Source: an uncultured Kiritimatiellota bacterium
GTDB taxonomy: Bacteria; Verrucomicrobiota; Kiritimatiellia; RFP12; UBA1067
Assembly: GCA_934635385.1 (NCBI GenBank)
Contig: CAKTZI010000002.1
Span: 133,156 to 197,155, forward strand
Direction: 5' to 3'
DNA length: 64,000 nt
Below, one piece after another: positions 57,688 through 64,000 of this stretch. A program made the position numbers and the translations under genes. How positions within the stretch are numbered: position 1 is the stretch's first letter; the number at the start of each line of letters is the position of its first letter. The notes under the pieces are model-generated. The model was given only the letters and a program-made list of their open reading frames with translations. It was not told where the DNA came from and ran no database searches.

Positions 57688-58293
57688 ATGAAGACAGTCA
57701 AGGACAAGCAGATCCTGATGGCGGCTGACTTCGCGGGCTATCCGCTGAAGGAGGCGATTCGGGACTACCTCGAGAAGAAGGGGTGGACGGTGACGGACAT
57801 CGGCGTGAAGGCTGATTCCGATCCGAACGACACGGAACTCATGTTCCATCGCATCGGCCTCCGGGTCGGCGCGATGATTGCCGAGAGGGAGTTCGAGCGT
57901 GCGCTCGTCTTCTGCGGCACGGGCATGGGCATCCACATCGCCGCCTCGAAGTGTCCGGGCGTCCATGCGGGCGTCGTCGAGTCCGTTCCCGCCGCATTCC
58001 GCGCGATTACGGGCAACGGCGTGAACGTCCTCGCGATGGGTGCGTTCTACGTGACGCCCGAACTCGGCAAGCAGTGTGCGGACGCCTTTCTCTACAACGA
58101 CTTCGGCAGCGGCTGGGAATGGTGGCCCGATTTCGACAAGTTCCACCAGATCGCGATTGACGAGCTCAACGCCTTCGATTACGAAGAATACAAGGCGAAC
58201 GGCTTCAAGGTGAAGCATCTGGGCGACTGCGCCTGTGCGCTCCGTGACCGCCCGGAGGGGCTCTCGTCCGTGCCGCTCATGTGCAAGCGCTAA
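57688..58293 (+). CDS. RpiB/LacAB-family sugar-phosphate isomerase
   Basis: 201-aa isomerase. DNA-order motifs are ADFAGYPLKEAIRDYL, the active-site segment VFCGTGMGIHIAASK with Cys, and a loop with RAITGNGVNVLAMGAFYVTP. RpiB family enzymes interconvert ribose-5-P/ribulose-5-P or related pentose and hexose phosphates. At about 200 aa with a Trp-rich C-terminus it is longer than standard RpiB (about 150), so another sugar is possible. AAGGAG precedes the ATG. Probably controlled by the divergent regulator. Confidence 0.87.
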   Translation: MKTVKDKQILMAADFAGYPLKEAIRDYLEKKGWTVTDIGVKADSDPNDTELMFHRIGLRVGAMIAEREFERALVFCGTGMGIHIAASKCPGVHAGVVESVPAAFRAITGNGVNVLAMGAFYVTPELGKQCADAFLYNDFGSGWEWWPDFDKFHQIAIDELNAFDYEEYKANGFKVKHLGDCACALRDRPEGLSSVPLMCKR

Positions 58294-58334
58294 GTTGGCG
58301 AGACAAGAATGGAACGGCGAGGCGTGTCGCGGCG

Positions 58335-58757
58335 TCAGGACGCCTTTTCGTGCGCGAGCAATGCCGTGGCCAGTTTCACGAGTTCGACGCAGGGACGCTT
58401 CTTGTAGTAGGCGGCCGTGCGGGTTTCGGGTGCGCCACCTGCCGAGGCGCCTGTTCCCGCGAGAAGTTCGCGGCAGACGATTGAGCCGGTTTCGGCCTTG
58501 AATTTCGCGCAGAAGTCCTGGATGGCCGGATAGGCCGCCATTTTGTCTGGGCCATGGCGCATGCCGAGCACGAGCGCCGCCGCCGAGACGGCGCCGCAGA
58601 CTTCGCGCATGCGGCCGACGCCGCCGCCGAGTCCGCACGAGATTCGCTGGGCGAGGTCTTCGCTCAGCCCCAATTCGTCCGCAAACGCCGTAAAGACTGC
58701 CTGTGAGCAGTTGCATCCGCTCCGAAAGAGCGTCTCCGCCTTTTCCATTCTGTTCAT
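58335..58757 (-). CDS. C_GCAxxG_C_C family redox-type protein
   Basis: 140-aa protein with the cysteine pattern of the family: SGCNCSQAVF near residue 15, SCGLGGGVGRMREVCGAVSA at about 40-60, then C in DFCAKF, VCRELL and PCVELV. Such proteins are thought to bind an Fe-S or other metal centre and are frequent in anaerobes. Chosen ATG at 58757, with a TATAAT box at 58767-58772 nine bases before it, so the leader is at most 2-3 nt. Confidence 0.85.
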   Translation of the reverse strand: MNRMEKAETLFRSGCNCSQAVFTAFADELGLSEDLAQRISCGLGGGVGRMREVCGAVSAAALVLGMRHGPDKMAAYPAIQDFCAKFKAETGSIVCRELLAGTGASAGGAPETRTAAYYKKRPCVELVKLATALLAHEKAS

Positions 58758-58777
58758 GAGACGGTGATTATAGCATA

Positions 58778-59635
58778 TTAGCCACGATGAAGGATATAGG
58801 TGACGCCGACGAGAAAGCGTTCGGCGTACAGGGCGGCGGTCAGAATCGGATGCCGCAACAGGCGCCTCCACTTTCCGTTCTCGACGAACACGCCGAAGAA
58901 GCGATAGAAGAGCCCGAACTGCCGACGGCAGATCGCGTCGTTCTGCCACTTGCGGCGATAGGCGTCCACGGACTTCGCGTAGTAGGCTTTTTTCGCAAGC
59001 AACCGCGACAGCCCCTGATTCGCCTCGTTGTGGAGCAGCGGGCCTTTCGTGACGGCTGTCGGCGTCCCCGCCGCGAGGAGACGTCGGTTGAGGTCCCAGT
59101 CTTCGCACGCAATGAGGTCTTCGTCGTAGCCGTCGACCTTCTCCAGCCAGGCGCGCGGAATGACGCGCAGGCCGTCGATGCAGGTTCCGTCGTAGAACGA
59201 CCGCTCGAAGTTGCGCGCGCGCAGGCGCAGACCCTGGCCTATGCGCTGTTCGGGGATGTAGAGAGAGGGGGGGAGAGGTTGAGAGGTTGAGAGGTTGAGA
59301 GGTTGGGGGGGGGGAGTGGGTGCGGCGGGCGAATAGATGGAGAGGATTTCGTCGATTGTTTCACGGGGCAGGATCATGTCTGCATCGACGAAGAGGATGA
59401 CGTCGCCCGTCGCCTCGCGCCAGCCACGATTGCGCTGGGCGCAGCGTTCGGGGCCTTGCGTGAAGACGCGCGCACCGAGGGCGGACGCGATTTCACGTGT
59501 GCGGTCGGACGAGAAGTTGTCGACGACGACGATCTCGATCCGCGCGCGCACCGCGTCGAACGCACGGATGCAGGTGGCGATGTTCGCCTCCTCGTTCTTC
59601 GTCGGCATGACGACCGATAGCTCAGGCTTCTTCAT
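58778..59635 (-). CDS. GT2-family glycosyltransferase with a slippage-prone insert
   Basis: 285-aa GT-A fold enzyme. SVVMPTKNEEANIATCIRAF binds the nucleotide, FVDADM holds the metal-binding DxD, and a later CEDWDLNRRLL fits the ED acceptor/base motif. Between them residues about 107-124 (PPPQPLNLSTSQPLPPS) are encoded by four GAGAGGTT octamers and G-runs (59266-59314). A copy-number change there would shift frame. The substrate is unknown; surface glycan synthesis is likely. A broken copy of this gene's 5' end is at 63679-63898. Confidence 0.88.
   Translation of the reverse strand: MKKPELSVVMPTKNEEANIATCIRAFDAVRARIEIVVVDNFSSDRTREIASALGARVFTQGPERCAQRNRGWREATGDVILFVDADMILPRETIDEILSIYSPAAPTPPPQPLNLSTSQPLPPSLYIPEQRIGQGLRLRARNFERSFYDGTCIDGLRVIPRAWLEKVDGYDEDLIACEDWDLNRRLLAAGTPTAVTKGPLLHNEANQGLSRLLAKKAYYAKSVDAYRRKWQNDAICRRQFGLFYRFFGVFVENGKWRRLLRHPILTAALYAERFLVGVTYILHRG
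59266..59314. repeat. GAGAGGTT x4 minisatellite flanked by G7 and G10 runs, inside the GT2 gene
   Basis: Octamers at 59273-59280, 59281-59288, 59289-59296 and 59297-59304. G-run of seven at 59267-59273 and of ten at 59305-59314. Neither the octamer nor the homopolymers are multiples of three. Confidence 0.9.
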
Positions 59636-59636
59636 G

Positions 59637-61064
59637 TCAAGATATCAACAGTTTTTCGTCAATGGGGTCAGACCCCATGGAATAATACCCACCTGTCTTT
59701 TTGCTGCCGCGATGCTCGATCCGCCCCGCGCGGATCAGTTCGGCAAGGGCGCGCTTGACGGTTGCCGCACTCTTGCCGACGACGGACTTCAGATAAGGCA
59801 GTCGGGTGCCCGGATGCGTCTGGACAAGACGAAACACGTAATCGTTTAATGGCTCATTTAATGGCTCATCTGTCGTCAACGGCTCATGCCGATTTCCGTG
59901 TTCGCCCTTGTTTTGTTTGAAGGCCATCATTTTCGCTCCGCCATTTAATGGCTCAATCGGCTCATGGAGCGCACAACACGTCAGACGATAGCGAAGGCTC
60001 GCTCCGCCACCTTCGGAAACAATCGCGCCCTGCGCTTCAAGTTCCGCGAGATCGCGCGTGGCCGTTGGCTTTGAAACCTTTGCCATGCGCATCCATTTTG
60101 CGGCCGAGAGCCCTGACTTGACCCCTTCTTCACCATCTTCGAACATCCGCAAGATCACTTTCCGTGCTCGCGCGGAGAAATCGCGCTCATAACGTCCGAG
60201 ATAGTCGTGCTTGACGGCGACAAAGCGCATCGCTGCGACAAAATGCGTCATCATCTCCGTCAGAACAGGGATGAAAAAGGCTGCCCAATTTGTCCAGTCA
60301 AGCGTTCTTGAAGCTTCGTTGATCTCGTCATAATAGGCCACACGGTGACGCATGATCGTCGCCGAAACGGGCAGAATCACCGGCAAGCATAGTCCTTCTG
60401 CAAGGGCTTTCGCCACCAAGGCTCGTCCGACACGCCCGTTTCCGTCTTCAAACGGGTGGATGGACTCGAAGTGCGGATGAAGCATCGCAGCCTTGAGCGC
60501 AACATCCGTCGGGTTTGTCTCGCGCGACTTCCACATCCGGGTGAACGTGCGCATTTCATTCGGCACGCTGGCGCTTGGTGGTGCCACATAACGCACTTCG
60601 ACTGTTCCGTCGGCAAGACGGCGGATGACACGCATCGGCTCGACGTGTGAGCGAAACGCCCCCACGGAGATTCGCTTGCCGTCTCCGGCCATCAATGCCT
60701 TGTGATAGCGCTTGAGTAACGCTGTCGAAATGGGTTTGTCCCATGTCTCGCGGATTGACAACACCATCTGCGCGACACCTTCCGCCCGCGCATCCTTCGT
60801 AAAGCCCTTGGGCGCGTACGTCACGCCAAGCGCACGGCAGATCGAAGACATGACTACGCTTTCGTCAACGTTCAGGCCTTCGATGGCACTTGTCTTCACG
60901 GCTTCATCCGCGAGTGCCCGTGCGACGATTTCCAGTTCCTGAGGTTTGCCCAAGGCCTTTTTAAGTGCCCTGAACGCCACGCCAAATGCCTTCAGCTCGT
61001 CGCGCAAGGCCGCACGGTTGACCGTCGCCTTCGGCCAGCCTTCCTGTTGCCAGTTGAATTTCAT
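59637..61064 (-). CDS. Fic-domain protein with C-terminal winged helix domains
   Basis: 475-aa protein. N-terminal Fic-associated segment with the inhibitory-type helix TSAIEGLNVDESVV, the Fic active loop HPFEDGNGRVGRAL at about residues 206-219, then two winged-helix regions linked by a repeat stretch (EPLTTDEPLNEPLND). Fic enzymes transfer AMP or related groups to proteins. The last residues (SMGSDPIDEKLLIS) are encoded by the palindrome at 59662-59678. The start at 61064 overlaps the DUF1016 stop (ATGA); the longer upstream frame is rejected. Confidence 0.88.
   Translation of the reverse strand: MKFNWQQEGWPKATVNRAALRDELKAFGVAFRALKKALGKPQELEIVARALADEAVKTSAIEGLNVDESVVMSSICRALGVTYAPKGFTKDARAEGVAQMVLSIRETWDKPISTALLKRYHKALMAGDGKRISVGAFRSHVEPMRVIRRLADGTVEVRYVAPPSASVPNEMRTFTRMWKSRETNPTDVALKAAMLHPHFESIHPFEDGNGRVGRALVAKALAEGLCLPVILPVSATIMRHRVAYYDEINEASRTLDWTNWAAFFIPVLTEMMTHFVAAMRFVAVKHDYLGRYERDFSARARKVILRMFEDGEEGVKSGLSAAKWMRMAKVSKPTATRDLAELEAQGAIVSEGGGASLRYRLTCCALHEPIEPLNGGAKMMAFKQNKGEHGNRHEPLTTDEPLNEPLNDYVFRLVQTHPGTRLPYLKSVVGKSAATVKRALAELIRAGRIEHRGSKKTGGYYSMGSDPIDEKLLIS
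59662..59678. repeat. Palindrome ATGGGGTCAGACCCCAT at the Fic C-terminus
   Basis: GGGGTC/GACCCC arms, member of the same dispersed family as 23521 and 23670; translated as part of Fic. A half-copy, GGGGTCAG, is at 63927-63934. Confidence 0.75.
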
Positions 61065-62056
61065 GTTTTCTTGTGGTTCTCGGCCAACACGCGCTTCACG
61101 CCCTCGATGACCGGCGCGAGCGCCTTGTAGGGTTTCGGAATCGAGCGAAGCGTCTGATAGGTGGCGATGCCGAGCGGCTTTGACTTGTCGCGCACGGCGA
61201 ACTCCACCACGCCCTTGTTCATCTTTTCGCACAGCAAGCAGAAGTCATCGCCGCCGAGCGTGCAAATTGTCTTTTCGATATTCGCCACAAGCGATTTCGA
61301 GAGGACGCGCTCGTCGATATCCTCGTCCTTGACAACATCCACGTTATCGACGTTGACGAGTTCCAGCAGATACTCGTCGCGAAACGACTTCACGGCCCGT
61401 GTCGCCAAACCCATCGGCGAGAGCGTCTTCTCAAAGTTGTTTGGAAGTTTTCCAATGTGATGATAGTCATTGGCACGGAGATGTGCGACAAGCTCCGCAT
61501 GCGACCAGAATTCTCTTGCCGCACGCACCACATAATAGAGTCGTTCGTCTTCGCTTTTTGTCTTTTCTAAAATCGTTACATGAAAACTGAATCCAAGAGA
61601 AAGGAATGACTTTACAACATCCACGCCAAATTCGTTCAACGTCATTGGGCGAATTGGTGCCAATTCAGTTTCGACCAATGCCATTGGGCGAATTTCATCA
61701 GATACAAACTGACTATTATGAGCCTGACCATATTTGTCGGGCACCGCTTGCTGAATCTGGAATGTCTTCGACCAGACTTCAAAGAAGACGCGCATTCGCT
61801 TGATGCTCGATGCCGAGAAGCCCCGCAGCCCTGGCAGTTCGGCCTGAAGCCGCGCAGAAAGCGCATCAATTGCGCCGCTGCCCCACTTGGCACGGCGTGT
61901 CTTCTTCGAGACGTATGCGCCGACGTAGAAGTAAAGCTTCAGCGCCTCGACGTTCACGTTCTGCGCCGCCCGCGCCCGCGCCTGAAGAATCGCAAGCTTG
62001 ATATCCGCAACAGCCTGTGTGAAGCCACGCGGCTCGATTGTTTTCGCCTGACTCAT
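61061..62056 (-). CDS. DUF1016 (YhcG-like) protein with deleted nuclease core
   Basis: 331-aa member of the DUF1016/YhcG family. The N-terminal domain (about 1-170) is complete. The C-terminal PDDEXK nuclease domain goes from LGGDDF directly to CLLCEKMNKGVVEFAVRD. The roughly 60 residues that normally hold the catalytic D and E-x-K strands are missing, in frame. It may act only as a DNA-binding or inhibitory relic. TATAAT (62063-62068) lies 6 nt before the ATG, predicting a leaderless mRNA. Coupled to fic by a 4-nt overlap. Confidence 0.8.
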   Translation of the reverse strand: MSQAKTIEPRGFTQAVADIKLAILQARARAAQNVNVEALKLYFYVGAYVSKKTRRAKWGSGAIDALSARLQAELPGLRGFSASSIKRMRVFFEVWSKTFQIQQAVPDKYGQAHNSQFVSDEIRPMALVETELAPIRPMTLNEFGVDVVKSFLSLGFSFHVTILEKTKSEDERLYYVVRAAREFWSHAELVAHLRANDYHHIGKLPNNFEKTLSPMGLATRAVKSFRDEYLLELVNVDNVDVVKDEDIDERVLSKSLVANIEKTICTLGGDDFCLLCEKMNKGVVEFAVRDKSKPLGIATYQTLRSIPKPYKALAPVIEGVKRVLAENHKKT

Positions 62057-62062
62057 GCCCGT

Positions 62063-62068
62063 ATTATA
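62063..62068 (-). promoter_or_regulatory. -10 box of the DUF1016-fic unit, 6 nt before the ATG
   Basis: GATATAAT on the minus strand; predicted leaderless start. Confidence 0.6.
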
Positions 62069-62143
62069 TCAAAAGATTTTGGTTGTTAGGCGTGTTGTGA
62101 CAGGGCGTAGGCCGTTGAGTTGATTGTGTCAAATTAGATATGA

Positions 62144-62149
62144 TATAAT
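62144..62149 (+). promoter_or_regulatory. -10 box (GATATAAT) of the AbiE operon
   Basis: TATAAT 33 nt before the ATG at 62183; CAGGAG ribosome binding site at 62167-62172. Confidence 0.65.
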
Positions 62150-62182
62150 TTGCACAGAAACCGCTTCAGGAGTTCGTTATTC

Positions 62183-62833
62183 ATGCAAAATTTGACAGCG
62201 CGGCAACTGGCATCATTACGGGAGATAGGCGATTCGCCTTTTTCTCTCGTGGCGTTGCGGTCTTTGTTCCCTGTTAAGGAAGTCTGGCGTGTTGCTGCAC
62301 GGCTGGAGGAAAACGGACTGCTGATCCGATTGAAGCGTGACTTGTTTGTCCTGAGTCCAGATCTGCTGGGACATCCCGTTGATCAGCTTCTTGTCGCAAA
62401 CCGCCTCTGTTCACCGTCTTATGTTTCGCGAGAAGCGGCCCTTGCCCATTACGGACTCATCCCGGAATTGGTTGTCAACGTGACAAGTTCGCGCTTGGGG
62501 CGGTCTGTCGCATTTGACACGCCGATTGGCGGGTTTCACTATGCACAAGCGGATGCGGCGACCTATGCCATCGGCCTGTGCGAGGAGCCCTCGGCAACTT
62601 CGCGTTTCCTTTGCGCGAGCCCAGAAAAGGCCTTGTATGATCTTGTCATCTTCCGTTCCCTGCTGAACATCAGAAGCCGAGCCGAAATGCAACGCTTTCT
62701 CTTTGAGAACTTGCGACTCGACATATCGGATCGACACTTTGACGGACGCATTTTTGACGACTTGATTTCATGTGGACGCAAGAAGCGGAGTATGCAGATA
62801 ATGAAGGAGATCCTTTGTCATGATGCGTTTTGA
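62183..62833 (+). CDS. AbiEi-family antitoxin of a type IV toxin-antitoxin system
   Basis: 216-aa protein. The N-terminal winged helix (LTARQLASLREIGDSPFSLV, VARLEENGLLIRLKRDLFVL) autoregulates such operons. The C-terminal antitoxin domain contains SPSYVSREAALAHYGLIPEL and PEKALYDLVIF. Start ATG after CAGGAG. The stop overlaps the toxin ATG by 14 nt. AT-richer than the core genes. Confidence 0.85.
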   Translation: MQNLTARQLASLREIGDSPFSLVALRSLFPVKEVWRVAARLEENGLLIRLKRDLFVLSPDLLGHPVDQLLVANRLCSPSYVSREAALAHYGLIPELVVNVTSSRLGRSVAFDTPIGGFHYAQADAATYAIGLCEEPSATSRFLCASPEKALYDLVIFRSLLNIRSRAEMQRFLFENLRLDISDRHFDGRIFDDLISCGRKKRSMQIMKEILCHDAF

Positions 62834-63650
62834 CCAGCTCGTCGAAGACAAGATTCGTTTGGGCTCCACGGAAAAGTTTGCCGTTCAGGCGACGATGCAG
62901 GAGGTTGTCCTGTGCGGTCTTTCGGATGGTGGCTTTTTTCGCCATGCCGCGTTTTACGGGGGGACTTGTCTCAAGTTCTTTTATGGGCTTGACCGCTTCT
63001 CGGAAGACTTGGATTTCACGGTGCAGGATCGTTCGTGCGGACTGCGCTTGCCGAGCTATTTCGATGCGGTGGCACGGGCTTTCCGCGCGGTTGGCCGTGA
63101 GGTGGAAGTCAAGGAAGTCGAGAAGTCAGTCTTCACGGCAACGGAATCGGCGTTTGTCAAGACGGAGACGAAAGCCTATCAGATTGGCGTGCGGAACGCG
63201 CCGAAAACCACCGTCAAGTTCGAGATGGACACGAATCCGCCGATTGTCTATCCGTCCGAAACGAAGTTCTTGAGAGTCCCTGATCCTCATGCCATCGTGT
63301 GCTGCACGCCGGAGGGATTGCTTGTCGGGAAGGCGAGCGCCTGTCTTTTCCGTGCATGGCGGAATCGCGTGAAGGGGCGCGATTGGTACGACCTCATCTG
63401 GTATACGGCCAAGAAGATACCGCTTCGAATTGACCTGCTCCGTCGCGTGACGGAAGCGGCACATCCGGAAGCGTCCGTGCGCATGGAGGATGCCGCATGT
63501 GTGCGCACACTGCTGAAGGAACGCATCGATCACATTGACTTCAGACAGGCAAAAGAGGATGTCTATCCGTTTGTGGCACATAGGGAGAGCCTTGACCTGT
63601 GGGGGCGAGACTTCTTTTATGCCGTTGTCGATGATTTGGTGATTGTTTAA
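62820..63650 (+). CDS. AbiEii-family nucleotidyltransferase toxin
   Basis: 276-aa nucleotidyltransferase-fold toxin. FYGGTCLKFFYGLDRFSEDLDFT contains the G-G-T and R-x-S-x-D-x-D signature, with the metal-binding aspartates near residue 65. The later KGRDWYDLIWYT fits the family K/D motif. Members transfer nucleotides to tRNA acceptor ends and cause phage abortive infection. The alternative start two bases into MM is equivalent. Paired with the overlapping AbiEi gene. Confidence 0.87.
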   Translation: MMRFDQLVEDKIRLGSTEKFAVQATMQEVVLCGLSDGGFFRHAAFYGGTCLKFFYGLDRFSEDLDFTVQDRSCGLRLPSYFDAVARAFRAVGREVEVKEVEKSVFTATESAFVKTETKAYQIGVRNAPKTTVKFEMDTNPPIVYPSETKFLRVPDPHAIVCCTPEGLLVGKASACLFRAWRNRVKGRDWYDLIWYTAKKIPLRIDLLRRVTEAAHPEASVRMEDAACVRTLLKERIDHIDFRQAKEDVYPFVAHRESLDLWGRDFFYAVVDDLVIV

Positions 63651-63678
63651 CCCGAAAAAGCAGGTTGAAAAAGTATCA

Positions 63679-63898
63679 CTATGGCATCAGTTGGCGGCTG
63701 AGGCAGACAGCCGTCGCGACGAGCGGATGGCGCGGAGAGACAGGAAACCGGCGAAGCGATTCGCGCACGAACAGATCCTGCACGTAGCGGAAGAAGCCTC
63801 GCCGCGCACGCGCACCGCGTCGAACGCACGGATGCAGGCGGCGATGTTCGCCTCCTCATTCTTCGTCGGATGACGACCGACAGCTCAGGCTCCTTCAT
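63679..63898 (-). pseudogene. GT2 glycosyltransferase remnant: N- and C-termini only
   Basis: Reads MKEPELSVV, then one lost base, then TKNEEANIAACIRAFDAV as in the GT2 gene at 59635. The C-terminal part in a third frame (FFRYVQDLFVRESLRRFPVS to RQLMP, stop at 63679-63681) looks like the end of a related enzyme. The 200 codons between are gone. The block 63809-63934 matches 59545-59671, including the upstream spacer. Confidence 0.85.
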
Positions 63899-64000
63899 GT
63901 CAAGTTATCAACAGTTTTTCGTCAATGGGGTCAGCAACTGTAAATTTCATGCGAAACTTTCGGGCGTTGTCTAAGGGCGTCGGACGCCATCCCTGCGCGC
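63899..64000. other. Window edge, no gene seen
   Basis: The copied spacer of the GT2 gene runs to 63934, ending in a half palindrome (GGGGTCAG). The last 66 nt contain no recognisable feature. Confidence 0.5.

Noticed and set aside
61065..61232. Extended N-terminus of the Fic protein
   Set aside because: Arg-rich reading of the DUF1016 gene's 3' end; the ATG at 61064 forms the usual 4-nt overlap.
61450..61470. TTGGCACGGAGATGTGC as a fourth sigma-54 promoter
   Set aside because: GG to GC spacing is 11, not 10, there is no TTGC, and it lies inside the DUF1016 gene on the wrong strand for any gene start.

Overview
The window reads as a chromosome segment of a GC-rich, carbohydrate-degrading Gram-negative bacterium, most likely Verrucomicrobiota and probably a Kiritimatiellae-like gut lineage. 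This is an inference from several features: secreted alpha-L-rhamnosidase, GH-A hydrolase, acetylxylan esterase/GH28 and SUMF1-type proteins; LacI-like sensor domains fused to AraC or GntR helix-turn-helix domains; a TonB receptor and a type III secretion protein; an EF-Tu with a non-canonical switch I; and many dispersed palindromes. Promoters are mostly extended -10 boxes (TGGTATAAT type), often without a clear -35. At several genes the box sits exactly 6-7 nt before the start codon, which predicts leaderless mRNAs. No rRNA, IS element or CRISPR array was found.

Layout. 0.2-6.5 kb: a P1B-type metal ATPase, tRNA-Ser, a HAD phosphatase, a cupin, two-subunit class I fumarase, a PIN toxin with an overlapping 50-aa partner, and a YfcE-like phosphodiesterase. 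6.5-11.5 kb: a XylR-like regulator on the minus strand, then a roughly 340-nt strongly structured RNA with its own promoter and terminator, then a GtrA / FAD oxidoreductase / membrane glycosyltransferase operon. 11.6-24.3 kb: a DUF234-type ATPase, two secreted SUMF1-like proteins behind a long structured leader with a C11 tract, a GH-A hydrolase, a GH78 rhamnosidase, a broken acetylxylan esterase-GH28 fusion, and a 149-bp tandem duplication next to an unknown gene.

24.3-31.7 kb is a glutamine amidotransferase block: rfbC, a purF-like gene, carA, pyrG and glmS. Sigma-54 (-24/-12) promoters precede the purF-like gene and carA. A third precedes the type III glutamine synthetase at 50.9 kb. Together these look like one nitrogen regulon. 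32.6-37.5 kb is the classical tRNA-Thr, tuf, rpmG, tRNA-Trp, secE, nusG, rplKAJL cluster; it ends in a strong terminator and rpoBC do not follow.

37.5-43.2 kb: a leaderless response regulator, then an operon of three related secreted-type proteins, the type III export protein SctT, a small helical protein and a translationally coupled TonB-dependent receptor. 43.3-49.7 kb: a leaderless ATPase, a flavodoxin-like reductase with a gutted paralogue, an SPFH lipoprotein, an AlbA_2 regulator, a sodium symporter and a truncated ABC ATPase. 49.7-56.5 kb: argF, glnN, and a trp operon (trpL-trpE-trpGD) with a complete ribosome-type attenuator (Trp-Trp-Trp leader peptide). 56.5-64 kb: a GntR-LacI regulator divergent from an RpiB-like isomerase, then accessory genes: a C_GCAxxG protein, a GT2 glycosyltransferase with a slippage-prone tract, Fic, an internally deleted DUF1016 protein, an AbiEi/AbiEii pair, and a pseudogene copy of the GT2 gene.

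A theme of the whole window is short palindromic or tandem repeats lying inside reading frames (carA, pyrG, EamA, trpE, fic, GT2, rhamnosidase C-terminus), where they are translated in frame instead of breaking the gene.
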